A stretch of DNA of 64,000 bases from a virus. Numbering within the stretch: the first letter of the stretch is position 1; every line of letters starts with the position of its first letter. Shown piece by piece: positions 51,859 through 59,397 of this stretch. Made by a program: the position numbers and the translations under genes. The notes under the pieces were generated by a model. The model was not told where the DNA came from. It worked only from the letters and a program-made list of their open reading frames with translations, and did no database searches. Where the stretch lies: the IMG/VR virus record IMGVR_UViG_3300018891_000001, positions 151,871-215,870 of that record; one strand, written 5' to 3'.

Positions 51859-52377
51859 TTATTTTGTTTTCACTATATAAGCAACTGTTCCATCATCGAG
51901 AGGTTGTGACACAACAATCTTTCTTGGATCCAAACCTGCTTGAGCGGCATGAGCTTTTCGAAGTTCTTCTTCTAATTGATCAATTTTTTGATAAAGTAAT
52001 TCCTTATCCCTCTTGAGTTGCTCAATTTGTGCCTCTTTGGTTTTTAATATCGTTTCAAAGCGATTTGCACTTGAACTCAATTCATCAATCATCTTAAAAA
52101 TCTCATGCACTTGCTTGTCCGGATCCGGAATCCCATAATATACGATTTCATTGGATTCCGATTTCTCTACAGATGGAACAATGCCTATGACCCCCTGTTT
52201 ACGTAATTTTTTCACAGCACGATGAACTGTGGCTTCACTGAGTCCCAATTTTTCACCGATTTGCTTCATAGGCTCCCGTATTGGGCCCTCTTTCCTTTCG
52301 GTTTGTTCTTTAATATACTGGTAAACCTGAATTTCACTTTGACTCAGAATTTCCAATACCTGTTCTTCTGTCAACAT
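51859..52377 (-). CDS. Winged-helix / coiled-coil regulator (172 aa)
   Basis: N-terminal winged helix (PMKQIGEKLGLSEATVHRAVKKLRKQGVIG, about residues 38-67) followed by a coiled coil (about residues 108-145) and a DPRKI-containing end. It resembles the protein at 29315-30301. Two duplicated sigma-A promoters and two operators lie in its 413-bp upstream region, so it is tightly controlled and may be the element's main regulator. Confidence 0.65.
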   Translation of the reverse strand: MLTEEQVLEILSQSEIQVYQYIKEQTERKEGPIREPMKQIGEKLGLSEATVHRAVKKLRKQGVIGIVPSVEKSESNEIVYYGIPDPDKQVHEIFKMIDELSSSANRFETILKTKEAQIEQLKRDKELLYQKIDQLEEELRKAHAAQAGLDPRKIVVSQPLDDGTVAYIVKTK

Positions 52378-52401
52378 CCTTGATACAACCCCTTTTCTCT
52401 T

Positions 52402-52478
52402 TGTAATACATTACACATTATGAGTGATTATCTAGTAATATACCTCATTTAAAAATAATTTAAACATAATGCATTACA
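52402..52478. promoter_or_regulatory. Two operators upstream of the winged-helix gene
   Basis: TGTAATACATTACA (52402-52415) and CATAATGCATTACA (52465-52478), 63 bp apart. CATAAT directly upstream of the first on the minus strand may be a -10 box. Confidence 0.6.
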
Positions 52479-52572
52479 GTTTATCAAGGATTTTCGACAA
52501 TTAGGTATATTTTACTTTAAATTCCTTTAAAATCCTGCGATTTATAGGACTTTATTCCTGCCTACTTGTTTA

Positions 52573-52757
52573 AATATACCCTTTTCAGCAATAAGTGTCA
52601 ATATTTCAAGGATAAACTATATTTCGCAAATTTCGACGTTAATCGACAGAACGTATGTTCCCATCAACTGTTCTGGTATTAATATACTCTGTTCGGTAAT
52701 AAGTGTCAATAGTTTGATAGCCTATCATATTTCGCAAATTTCGACATTCACCGACAA
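52573..52757 (-). promoter_or_regulatory. Two tandem duplicated sigma-A promoters (108-bp repeat)
   Basis: A 64-bp direct repeat occurs at 52587-52650 and 52695-52757, offset 108 bp. On the minus strand each carries TTGACA, a 17-bp spacer and TATATT (plus 52596-52601/52573-52578 and 52704-52709/52681-52686). A conserved GTCGAAATTTGCGAAATAT lies upstream of each. This is the largest non-coding gap on the right arm (52378-52790); no gene is seen in it. Confidence 0.75.
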
Positions 52758-52790
52758 AATTTATGATAAATTTGGTATTAGAGGCATATT

Positions 52791-53072
52791 TTAGAAACAG
52801 GATAAATCGATTTCTTGTTGTTTCTTGCGACGACGCTCTGTGCGACGACGTTCTTTTTCACGCTCAACAGCATCTATATCCACTACACCAATGCCACGTA
52901 TACGAGCAATTTCCATAATCTCATCAATATTATAGACACGATAGTTATTTCTCGGATTGCGTCGAGCTGGGGGAATTAGATGATTTTCCTCCCAATACAT
53001 GATGGTATCTCGGTGAACAGCTAGCATGAGTGCTGCTTGATTTAGTGTGTAATCCTGTTTGTATTCCTTCAT
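52791..53072 (-). CDS. MerR-family transcriptional regulator (93 aa)
   Basis: AAAGGAGT precedes ATG 53072. Residues 9-60 form the MerR helix-turn-helix and wing (LNQAALMLAVHRDTIMYWEE, NYRVYNIDEIMEIARIR). It lacks an effector domain; the rest is a basic helix ending QQEIDLSCF. A candidate regulator of the palindromic operators, but untested. Confidence 0.75.
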   Translation of the reverse strand: MKEYKQDYTLNQAALMLAVHRDTIMYWEENHLIPPARRNPRNNYRVYNIDEIMEIARIRGIGVVDIDAVEREKERRRTERRRKKQQEIDLSCF

Positions 53073-53087
53073 TTGTTACGAACTCCT

Positions 53088-53702
53088 TTACAGTTTACTC
53101 TCCACCTTCTGCTTTGCTCGTAACATATGATGACAATACTCTTGAAACCATTCTTGACTGCTCATAGTATACAACGTTCGATACGTCGTAATCATTTCAT
53201 ACCGATCGAGAAGGACAGATGTATAACCTGCACAATTGATAGAAGGATCAAAGTGTTTACCAACATCATAGCCTAATGCAATAATCATTTGTGGTTGCAC
53301 ACATAAAATTTCCGATAACAAATGATGTTGACAGCGTTCAGGAGTTGAACTTTCTTCACATTTGATTAAAGATGTAAAATACACATCATCTAATGAAAAC
53401 TTTGCCCATATCAATGTATCAGCCAGCAGCTTACCTTCTTTGGTTTGGAAATCGATATCACTGGGTGTTTCTCCAATAATCATGACAGACGCATCAAAGT
53501 TGCTTAATTCTAATGGTTTAACATATCGTCTATTATTGCAAGCAAAGCATTGGTGAATGCTTGTTTTAATATGATGTGGTGTTACAGTTTTGTACATATG
53601 TTCTTTATCAAGAATTTGATCATAAAATCCTGGCTCAAGAGCCGTTTTCCGAAATAGATCGGTTTCCAAATCAAAGGGCAGGTTTTTCTCGATTACTGAC
53701 AT
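53088..53702 (-). CDS. Uracil-DNA-glycosylase-family protein, divergent
   Basis: A 204-residue protein with the family-4/5 UDG layout: MIIGETPSDIDFQTKEG instead of the usual GEAPG..E, DVYFTSLIKCE and PQMIIALGYDV. Cys52 and Cys55 (CFAC) and later Cys residues could bind an Fe-S cluster. The catalytic region is altered, so excision activity is uncertain. It is in the same operon as the MerR gene downstream. Confidence 0.6.
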   Translation of the reverse strand: MSVIEKNLPFDLETDLFRKTALEPGFYDQILDKEHMYKTVTPHHIKTSIHQCFACNNRRYVKPLELSNFDASVMIIGETPSDIDFQTKEGKLLADTLIWAKFSLDDVYFTSLIKCEESSTPERCQHHLLSEILCVQPQMIIALGYDVGKHFDPSINCAGYTSVLLDRYEMITTYRTLYTMSSQEWFQEYCHHMLRAKQKVESKL

Positions 53703-53720
53703 CTTGACCCCTCCTCACAT

Positions 53721-53742
53721 AAGGGAGCAAAAAGCTCCCTTT
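53721..53742 (-). terminator. Weak terminator hairpin after recA
   Basis: Minus strand AAAGGGAGC / GCTCCCTT around TTTTT; poor T-run. Confidence 0.4.
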
Positions 53743-54919
53743 AGACTAACGTATTTTCATGATATTCTGAGTCTAGTTCTTCTTGAGAATCATCTTGCTC
53801 AACCACGAATTGAGCATCTTTTGGAATACGACCCTGTACAATATCATTAATATAGTTAAATAGAGCCGGGGATTGTTTTAAAACCGCTTCAACGGTGTCT
53901 TTCCCCATCCATTTAAGTTCATTTCCTGAAGCATCTTTGTATGGATTTTTGACATCTTCTCCTAAGTAATACCATGCTCCTGCACGTTTAATAATATCCA
54001 TATCCATAGCTACATTCATAATATCTTTAATAACATCAATTCCTGTATCCCAATAATAATCAAATTCCGCTTGAGTGAACGGACGAGATACCTTATTCTT
54101 TTTCACACTAATTGTGATCGTTTGGCCAATAAAGGCATCTCCTTTTTTGATTTCTTTTCGACGCACATCCAAACGAACAGAAGAATAAAACTTCAATGCA
54201 CGGCCACCCGGTGTAGTCTCTGGATTCCCATACATTACGCCGACTTTTTCTCGAATCTGGTTAATCATAATGACTAAACAATTATGTTTGTAAGCCAATT
54301 GTGCTATCTTTGGCAAACACTTAGAATTTAAGCGAGCTTGTAATCCAATATGATTATCTTCTGCAGATCCATCAATAACAGCTTTAGGAATGAATGATGG
54401 TAAACTATCACCAACAATCAAGCCCACTTGATTAGAAAGAATCAGTGTTTCCATTAAGTCATAGCCTTCTTCGCCACAGTTTGGTTGTGCAATTAGCATA
54501 CCTGTTTCTTTTGAAATATCCACTCCAAGAGCTTTTGCATGGAATGGGTCTAAGGCATGTTCCGCATCAATGAAAACCGCTTTTTTGCCGTAAAATGGAT
54601 GACCCGGTTGTTTTGCATAATACTGAAATGTAGCAACCGTTTTTAAAGCTACCGTTGTTTTTCCAGAGGATTCTGGTCCATAGATTTCTACCAATCGTCC
54701 CCACGGAAGGCCGCCAATTCCTAAAGCGAAATCTAAGGAAGGGATTCCCGTAGATACAGGCTGGACCTTAACAGTCTCTTCTCCTTCAAATGTATAAATA
54801 GAACCTTCTCCCATTCGCTTATTAATCATGGCAATTAAATCGGCATTACTAGCCATTCCTGTTGATGAAGTTTCAGTTGTGCTTGTTGCTTGTTTATCAT
54901 CTTTCTTCTTTCTGGTCAT
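53741..54919 (-). CDS. recA: RecA-family recombinase
   Basis: A 392-residue RecA. Walker A GPESSGKT (81-88), VFIDAEHALDP, the segment INQIREKVGVMYGNPETTPGGRALKF with loop L2, and a C-terminal domain are all present. Chromosomal RecA of Bacillaceae is about 345 aa; the extra length is an N-terminal Lys/Thr-rich part and an acidic tail. Differences such as EDNHIGLQARLNSKCLPKI from the usual GLQARLMSQ mark it as a separate lineage. ATG 54919 overlaps the upstream gene by 23 bp. Confidence 0.95.
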   Translation of the reverse strand: MTRKKKDDKQATSTTETSSTGMASNADLIAMINKRMGEGSIYTFEGEETVKVQPVSTGIPSLDFALGIGGLPWGRLVEIYGPESSGKTTVALKTVATFQYYAKQPGHPFYGKKAVFIDAEHALDPFHAKALGVDISKETGMLIAQPNCGEEGYDLMETLILSNQVGLIVGDSLPSFIPKAVIDGSAEDNHIGLQARLNSKCLPKIAQLAYKHNCLVIMINQIREKVGVMYGNPETTPGGRALKFYSSVRLDVRRKEIKKGDAFIGQTITISVKKNKVSRPFTQAEFDYYWDTGIDVIKDIMNVAMDMDIIKRAGAWYYLGEDVKNPYKDASGNELKWMGKDTVEAVLKQSPALFNYINDIVQGRIPKDAQFVVEQDDSQEELDSEYHENTLV

Positions 54920-55307
54920 TTATGTCACTCCATCCTTTATAAGTCTCAATAAATTGGTCAATAGCATCTTTTGCCGCTTTTAAATCCCGAAGCGGCTGTA
55001 AATACGCTTCATCAATTTCTATAGGTTGCTGTGTGGCATTTGCCTTTTGCTGCATTGTTCGAATTTGTTTAGTCATATGAGCTCCACGGTATTGAAGAAT
55101 TCGTGACATCCATTGAGCCATGACAATAAGCATGTGATCAGGAACTTCTTCTTCTTGTTTCATGATTTTGACACACTCTTCAAGTGTATTATCAATCATA
55201 CGTACCTTGGCTGTCTTTTTTGGCATACCTCGGTCATGATAATAATCAAAAATTCCATACATAAATCGAGCCAAAGAATTGGCAGGATTAGGCTTTTTGC
55301 GTGCCAA
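54897..55307 (-). CDS. Hypothetical helical protein upstream of recA (136 aa)
   Basis: TTG 55307 has AATGGAG 8 bp upstream. Basic N-terminus, helical middle with a QWMSRILQYRG segment, charged C-terminus. It is coupled to recA by overlap. Unknown. Confidence 0.6.
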   Translation of the reverse strand: MARKKPNPANSLARFMYGIFDYYHDRGMPKKTAKVRMIDNTLEECVKIMKQEEEVPDHMLIVMAQWMSRILQYRGAHMTKQIRTMQQKANATQQPIEIDEAYLQPLRDLKAAKDAIDQFIETYKGWSDINDQKEER

Positions 55308-55362
55308 GTGATTCACTCCATTCTATATACGGCAAAATATGACGAGGTATTATAGGAAATAC

Positions 55363-55389
55363 ATCAAAGGGGGAACATCCCCCCTTTGT
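55363..55389 (-). terminator. Terminator-like hairpin after ssb
   Basis: Minus strand CAAAGGGGG / CCCCCTTTG with a GATGTT loop; only a weak T-run follows. Confidence 0.5.
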
Positions 55390-55390
55390 T

Positions 55391-56143
55391 TTAAGCTCCT
55401 TGTGGTGGGGCTGGCGGAAATCCGCCATTTGGTGCACCTACTGGAGCTCCATAACCGCCACCTGGTGGGTTAGGTGGAAATCCTCCTTGCGGAGCAGGAG
55501 GTGTATTTGATTGCGCCGGATTTGGCGGGAATCCTCCTCCTTGTGGTGGAGCCGGAGGTGGTGTAAATCCTCCCTGTTGCTGTTGTGGAGATGGATTGAA
55601 ATTACCTTGTGGCGGTGCTTGGAATCCACCTTGATACTGTCCTGTTGGTTGTTGTTGTGCTCCTTCACTGCCTTTTGGCATTTCTAATCCTACAAGCTCA
55701 GTAACTTTAATAGTTGGATAATAACTATAAGAACCATCTTGATTCTTTTGTTGGCGAAGTTCAGGGATTCCTTCTACGAACACTCGACGACCTTTCGGAC
55801 AATGATTAATCAAGAAATTATATTTACTATCGGCTCCTTCGTTGCCCCATACTTCAATAAACCAAAAATCAGTTCCTGCTTTTTCGCTACGATGATTAAT
55901 TGCGATCTTAGATGTACCCACTTTTGAATTGTTTACTATTTTTGAAGTTGGATCCTGGGTTAAACGTCCAATGACTTTGATTTTGGCATAATTATCAAAT
56001 CCAGAGCCATTACGTTGACCATTAGATTGCTGATCCATCGGATAGCCGCCTTGATTTGGATACCCTTGATTTGAGTACCCTTGATTTCCATAAGACTGAT
56101 TTCCATAAGACTGATTTCCATAAGGTTGACCGTAGTTATTCAT
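55391..56143 (-). CDS. ssb: Single-stranded DNA-binding protein with atypical tails
   Basis: A 250-residue SSB. An OB-fold (about residues 50-155: AKIKVIGRLTQDP, FWFIEVWG, VFVEGIPELRQ) is flanked by an N-terminal Gly/Asn/Tyr/Gln-rich repeat (YGNQSYGNQ...) and a C-terminal Pro/Gly/Gln-rich tail. The usual acidic tip (DDDIPF) is missing; it ends PPQGA. The 15-bp tandem repeats at about 56055-56125 encode the N-terminal part. Leader-element copy 5 and AGGAGG lie upstream. Confidence 0.85.
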   Translation of the reverse strand: MNNYGQPYGNQSYGNQSYGNQGYSNQGYPNQGGYPMDQQSNGQRNGSGFDNYAKIKVIGRLTQDPTSKIVNNSKVGTSKIAINHRSEKAGTDFWFIEVWGNEGADSKYNFLINHCPKGRRVFVEGIPELRQQKNQDGSYSYYPTIKVTELVGLEMPKGSEGAQQQPTGQYQGGFQAPPQGNFNPSPQQQQGGFTPPPAPPQGGGFPPNPAQSNTPPAPQGGFPPNPPGGGYGAPVGAPNGGFPPAPPQGA

Positions 56144-56171
56144 GTCATATACCTCCTAAAATAAAAAATTA

Positions 56172-56197
56172 TTTTTCACTTAATGTCCCGGAGGGGC
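56172..56197 (-). promoter_or_regulatory. Leader element copy 5 (ssb)
   Basis: Minus strand GCCCC-TCC-GGGAC then ATTAAGTGAAAAA, 29 nt upstream of ssb. It overlaps the last codons (APPGH) of the gene at 56180. Confidence 0.75.
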
Positions 56198-56377
56198 TGA
56201 AAAAGATAAATAATAATAAATCACTTTGTCAGTTTTCTTGATATCTGTGACTACCAAAACATGAACAGTATGATCTTGAAACTGTACCTGCAACCTTTCT
56301 CCTATATGAATATCTCGGTTGACAGGATACATAAAATCATGCTCACTTTTATCTGGGAAAACTAACACATTTCTCAT
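56180..56377 (-). CDS. Hypothetical protein (65 aa)
   Basis: ATG 56377 overlaps the upstream stop (ATGA). Beta-rich small protein, SH3-like in pattern. Its end contains leader-element copy 5. Confidence 0.55.
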   Translation of the reverse strand: MRNVLVFPDKSEHDFMYPVNRDIHIGERLQVQFQDHTVHVLVVTDIKKTDKVIYYYLSFSAPPGH

Positions 56378-56754
56378 GAAATGTTGTCTCCATTCTTCCT
56401 AAAATCTTTTACATCATATGCAAAAACCGACACATCTCTTTTCTCTTTTCCTTGAATACGTCGGCTAATAATATTAACAAACCCTTCGATAAATACATCC
56501 TGACCAATTTGAAATTGATCCATAAAGGTGTTCATGATTTCTTCTGTCACAAACACATGAGTTTGACCCACTAAGTCATCTAAAATGACAATATACATAG
56601 GAAATTCTTCGTCAACCGGAGGAACTATGTTCAGAATTGTACCTCCTACGATCACTTCCTGTTCTTGCACAACTTGATACTTTAGTTGTTCTGAAAAATG
56701 TGTAACATGTTTCTTAAATTTACTCAGCTTTTGTTGAATGTTTAATTTACTCAT
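56374..56754 (-). CDS. OB-fold nucleic-acid-binding protein (126 aa)
   Basis: GCGAGGG precedes ATG 56754. The sequence VVQEQEVIVGGTILNIVPPVDEEFPMYIVILDDLVGQTHVFVTEE...IGQDVFIEGFVN matches the OB-fold of DnaE C-terminal/tRNA-anticodon type. It is likely to bind single-stranded nucleic acid and is coupled to the SSB-side genes. Confidence 0.65.
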   Translation of the reverse strand: MSKLNIQQKLSKFKKHVTHFSEQLKYQVVQEQEVIVGGTILNIVPPVDEEFPMYIVILDDLVGQTHVFVTEEIMNTFMDQFQIGQDVFIEGFVNIISRRIQGKEKRDVSVFAYDVKDFRKNGDNIS

Positions 56755-57013
56755 GGGTTTTCCCTCGCTTTTTTATATATTCTGCATGCAATTCTGCAAC
56801 GAGGGCTTTTACTTCATGAGGATAAATAATACCTTTTCGAATCAATAAATTTAATAAGGCATTAACCAAGATATAAGAAGTGTGAATTTCGCTATCTCGA
56901 TTTAAAACCGCCTCTTCTTGGGGCGAAAATGGAATACTATCTCTGGCCGATTCACCAAACACTTGATCACGAAAATCAAAAAAATCATCATCTCTTTCCC
57001 CTAAAACAACCAT
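56747..57013 (-). CDS. Hypothetical acidic protein (88 aa)
   Basis: AAGGAGT precedes ATG 57013; stop overlaps the next start by 8 bp. Helical, acidic N-terminus, Lys/Arg-rich end. Unknown. Confidence 0.55.
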   Translation of the reverse strand: MVVLGERDDDFFDFRDQVFGESARDSIPFSPQEEAVLNRDSEIHTSYILVNALLNLLIRKGIIYPHEVKALVAELHAEYIKKRGKTHE

Positions 57014-57027
57014 GTCTCCAACTCCTT

Positions 57028-57713
57028 TTATTTCTTATCCAGAATTTTGACTTGCACCATTACATCCCCCATTGAAACATGAGCATGAGGTACGTAATAG
57101 TCGATATCATACCCTTTGATCAAGCGACCTGTATCATCTGCTCGACGCTTTTCAGTGCGTCCATCCGGCCATTTAATAAGCACCCACGTACCAAGCGGAA
57201 TAATATTAGGATCTACAGCAATTGTAACTCCTTCTTCAGTAGGTCGCCCACTCGCAGTAATGCCATAGCCCGGATCGCCTGGACGTTTTCCAGTAGACTG
57301 ATAGTTATTATCATAAAAGGTTAAACGAAAATAAATCCATTCCCCTTCTCGTTGACCACGGAAAACTACGGGGTGCTTTTGAACTTTTTTTCTAATTCAG
57401 CTACCTTTTGCCTATAAACCTCTAATCTTCTCCGGAGGTCTTCAGTCTCCTTAGTTAGTCGATCGATTTCCATTTCAGACTGCTCTAATAAACCATTCAC
57501 CTTTTTCATTTCCTGATGTAATTGTTGATTTTCTTGAAAAAGGTCTTCATTTTTTTCAAGCACTTCTGTGTACTTTTCGCTCAACTTTTCGTGAGACTTA
57601 CGAACCTGTTTTAAGTCACTTTTGAACGAATAAAAATGAAGGGCTAGAGCAATAGAAGAAACCGTCGTTCCTGCTAGAATTAAGCGAGTTATCGTACGTG
57701 TCTTCTTCTTCAT
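57028..57713 (-). CDS. Membrane-anchored coiled-coil 3D-domain cell-wall protein, apparently made by -1 frameshifting
   Basis: ATG 57713 opens a frame of 115 residues with a signal/membrane helix (residues 9-28) and a coiled coil (about 35-110), stopping at 57366. The following 118 codons (57028-57384) have no start codon and encode a complete 3D domain with AVDP, ADDTG and DIDYY, the three catalytic Asp residues. At 57384-57390 (minus strand) A AAA AAG is in the right phase for -1 slippage, joining the frames into a 228-residue protein. A mutation or homopolymer sequencing error is the alternative. Similar to YabE/YuiC-like wall lytic enzymes. Confidence 0.75.
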
Positions 57714-57751
57714 GCTTCGACTCCTTTATTTTATTCCCCTGTATCACTTCT

Positions 57752-57822
57752 CCCCAAGTTTATCATAAAACTTGGGGTAAATGCAAGGCATTACATCAAT
57801 ATATTACTTGTAATGCCTATCA
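57752..57822 (-). promoter_or_regulatory. Promoter with upstream operator pair, 3D-domain gene
   Basis: Minus strand TTGCAT (plus 57781-57786), 18-bp spacer, TAAACT (plus 57757-57762); the spacer and -35 region resemble the promoter at 42668. Operators at 57782-57795 and 57809-57822 form an inverted pair (AGGCATTACA / TGTAATGCCT). A 10-bp inverted repeat CCCCAAGTTT/AAACTTGGGG (57752-57777) lies over the -10. Confidence 0.6.
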
Positions 57823-58122
57823 ATAAAATATTTTCTTTAATAAAGAAAAAGTTTTCCCTAACTCTTGAAAGCATTGATAATCAATACAATAAATAATGTA
57901 AGCTAAAATTAGTTTGCATGCTTCTTCATTATTGTCTTTAGGAAATAAATATCCGCTTTGATAGATCTGTTGCTTAAATACATCACGTGTGATTCCACAT
58001 TCTTTTTCGATAAAAGAAGCAATTTCAGGGGTAGCTTTGATTCCTTGTTCGTTCCATAATTGAATAACATAGCAGCATTGAAAAAACAAAGAGGTGCTCA
58101 TGTATTGGTGCACTAATTCCAT
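57820..58122 (-). CDS. Hypothetical protein (100 aa)
   Basis: AGGTGA precedes ATG 58122. Helical with several Cys and hydrophobic residues. Unknown. Its stop overlaps an operator. Confidence 0.55.
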   Translation of the reverse strand: MELVHQYMSTSLFFQCCYVIQLWNEQGIKATPEIASFIEKECGITRDVFKQQIYQSGYLFPKDNNEEACKLILAYIIYCIDYQCFQELGKTFSLLKKIFY

Positions 58123-58130
58123 GTATTCAC

Positions 58131-58742
58131 CTATACAAGTTGTTCTATTAGATCATGGTATTCCTCGCTTAATTCACCTTTCAATTCAGATAATATGTGA
58201 TCAAGCCCATAAAATCCCCAGCAACTATCAATGTGTTCTCCTTCATGTGTTTCAAGAATGTACCCGTAAATGTCTCCAGTTAAGTACTGATCATAAGTTT
58301 TGACTTCGGCTTCCAAAATATCTTCAGCTTGTTGAAGAGTCAAACCCTCTTTTTCTAAATCTTTTACAGGCACATAAATATATCCTACTTGTCCACTATC
58401 CCATGGACATGAAAAAGGAGAAGTTCTCATAGTAATCCCGCTGTGATCATATAAATAAAGCGGCAACATAACTACATGCTCCTCAATGGTATCCATTAAT
58501 TCGTCCATGCTCATTTCTTCCAATACTTCTTCTTCAAGTTCAGCTAATTCCATAGCTAGACTCTCTAAGAAATGACGAGGATCCGAATACGAATGAGAAT
58601 CACCTAAGTTATATCGATGATGAAAACAAACCATGGTACCTAAATTATCAAAATCTTGTCGTGGACTCCGAGCATCATCATCTTGTACAATCTTTAAAAT
58701 AAAATGTTCATTTTCAGCTTGTCGAACCACATAGCTCATCAT
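58131..58742 (-). CDS. Hypothetical acidic protein (203 aa)
   Basis: AAAGGAGG precedes ATG 58742. The LGTMVCFHHRYNLGD segment and the later CWGFYGLDHIL look like conserved blocks of a mobile-element family of unknown function. Very acidic overall. Confidence 0.6.
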   Translation of the reverse strand: MMSYVVRQAENEHFILKIVQDDDARSPRQDFDNLGTMVCFHHRYNLGDSHSYSDPRHFLESLAMELAELEEEVLEEMSMDELMDTIEEHVVMLPLYLYDHSGITMRTSPFSCPWDSGQVGYIYVPVKDLEKEGLTLQQAEDILEAEVKTYDQYLTGDIYGYILETHEGEHIDSCWGFYGLDHILSELKGELSEEYHDLIEQLV

Positions 58743-58813
58743 TATGGCCTCCTTTTTATTGGTTTATTTTTTAATTGAGCATAGGCTCAAAATACAAACC
58801 TTGTTTGTCTTTG

Positions 58814-58954
58814 TTAATCATTATTCTTTTGTCTTTTTGCTTTCTTAAACTGTTGTTTTCCATAATAATAAGCAGCTTTTCCGACATCTCGACTTAATTG
58901 ACGTAAAAGAGCTGCTCCAGCCATTAGAGCAGCTTTTATCAGTACTTGCTTCAT
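58814..58954 (-). CDS. Small basic protein (46 aa)
   Basis: GAAGGAGA precedes ATG 58954; overlaps the next gene by 4 bp. Ala-rich helix then Lys/Arg/Gln-rich end. Unknown. Confidence 0.5.
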   Translation of the reverse strand: MKQVLIKAALMAGAALLRQLSRDVGKAAYYYGKQQFKKAKRQKNND

Positions 58955-59382
58955 TCCTGATTCTCCTTCTCATGAGTTTCTGCAACACCCATTATTTCTT
59001 TTAAATCAGATAGCGGAAGAGCTTCATCATACAGATCAAAATATTCAAATTCCTCATAATACGGTGCCACAAAATCATGTACAACTTTATGAAAATCCGG
59101 CACTAGATCATAAGAAATGCGACCATCCTCATCCAGATACATAGGTTTATAATTCTTTGGATCGCATTCGTTAATCAGATTAAGATGTTCATCAAAAATC
59201 ATAAAATCGACATGATCACCAGGAATCATAAAATAGCAAATTTCCGGCAAAAAATAAGGCTGATATTGTTCTTGAATCAGCTTAGGAAAATGATTAGCAA
59301 AATCCTCTCGCAAATTATCGATATATTGCTGTTTTATTTTAAGATATTCTTGATGCAAGCGTTGAGTTACTTCTGAGTACAC
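58951..59382 (-). CDS. Hypothetical acidic protein (143 aa)
   Basis: AAAGGAGGG precedes GTG 59382. Acidic, aromatic-rich protein with EEFEYFDLYDEALP. No motif. Confidence 0.55.
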   Translation of the reverse strand: MYSEVTQRLHQEYLKIKQQYIDNLREDFANHFPKLIQEQYQPYFLPEICYFMIPGDHVDFMIFDEHLNLINECDPKNYKPMYLDEDGRISYDLVPDFHKVVHDFVAPYYEEFEYFDLYDEALPLSDLKEIMGVAETHEKENQE

Positions 59383-59397
59383 GAAGAAACCCTCCTT

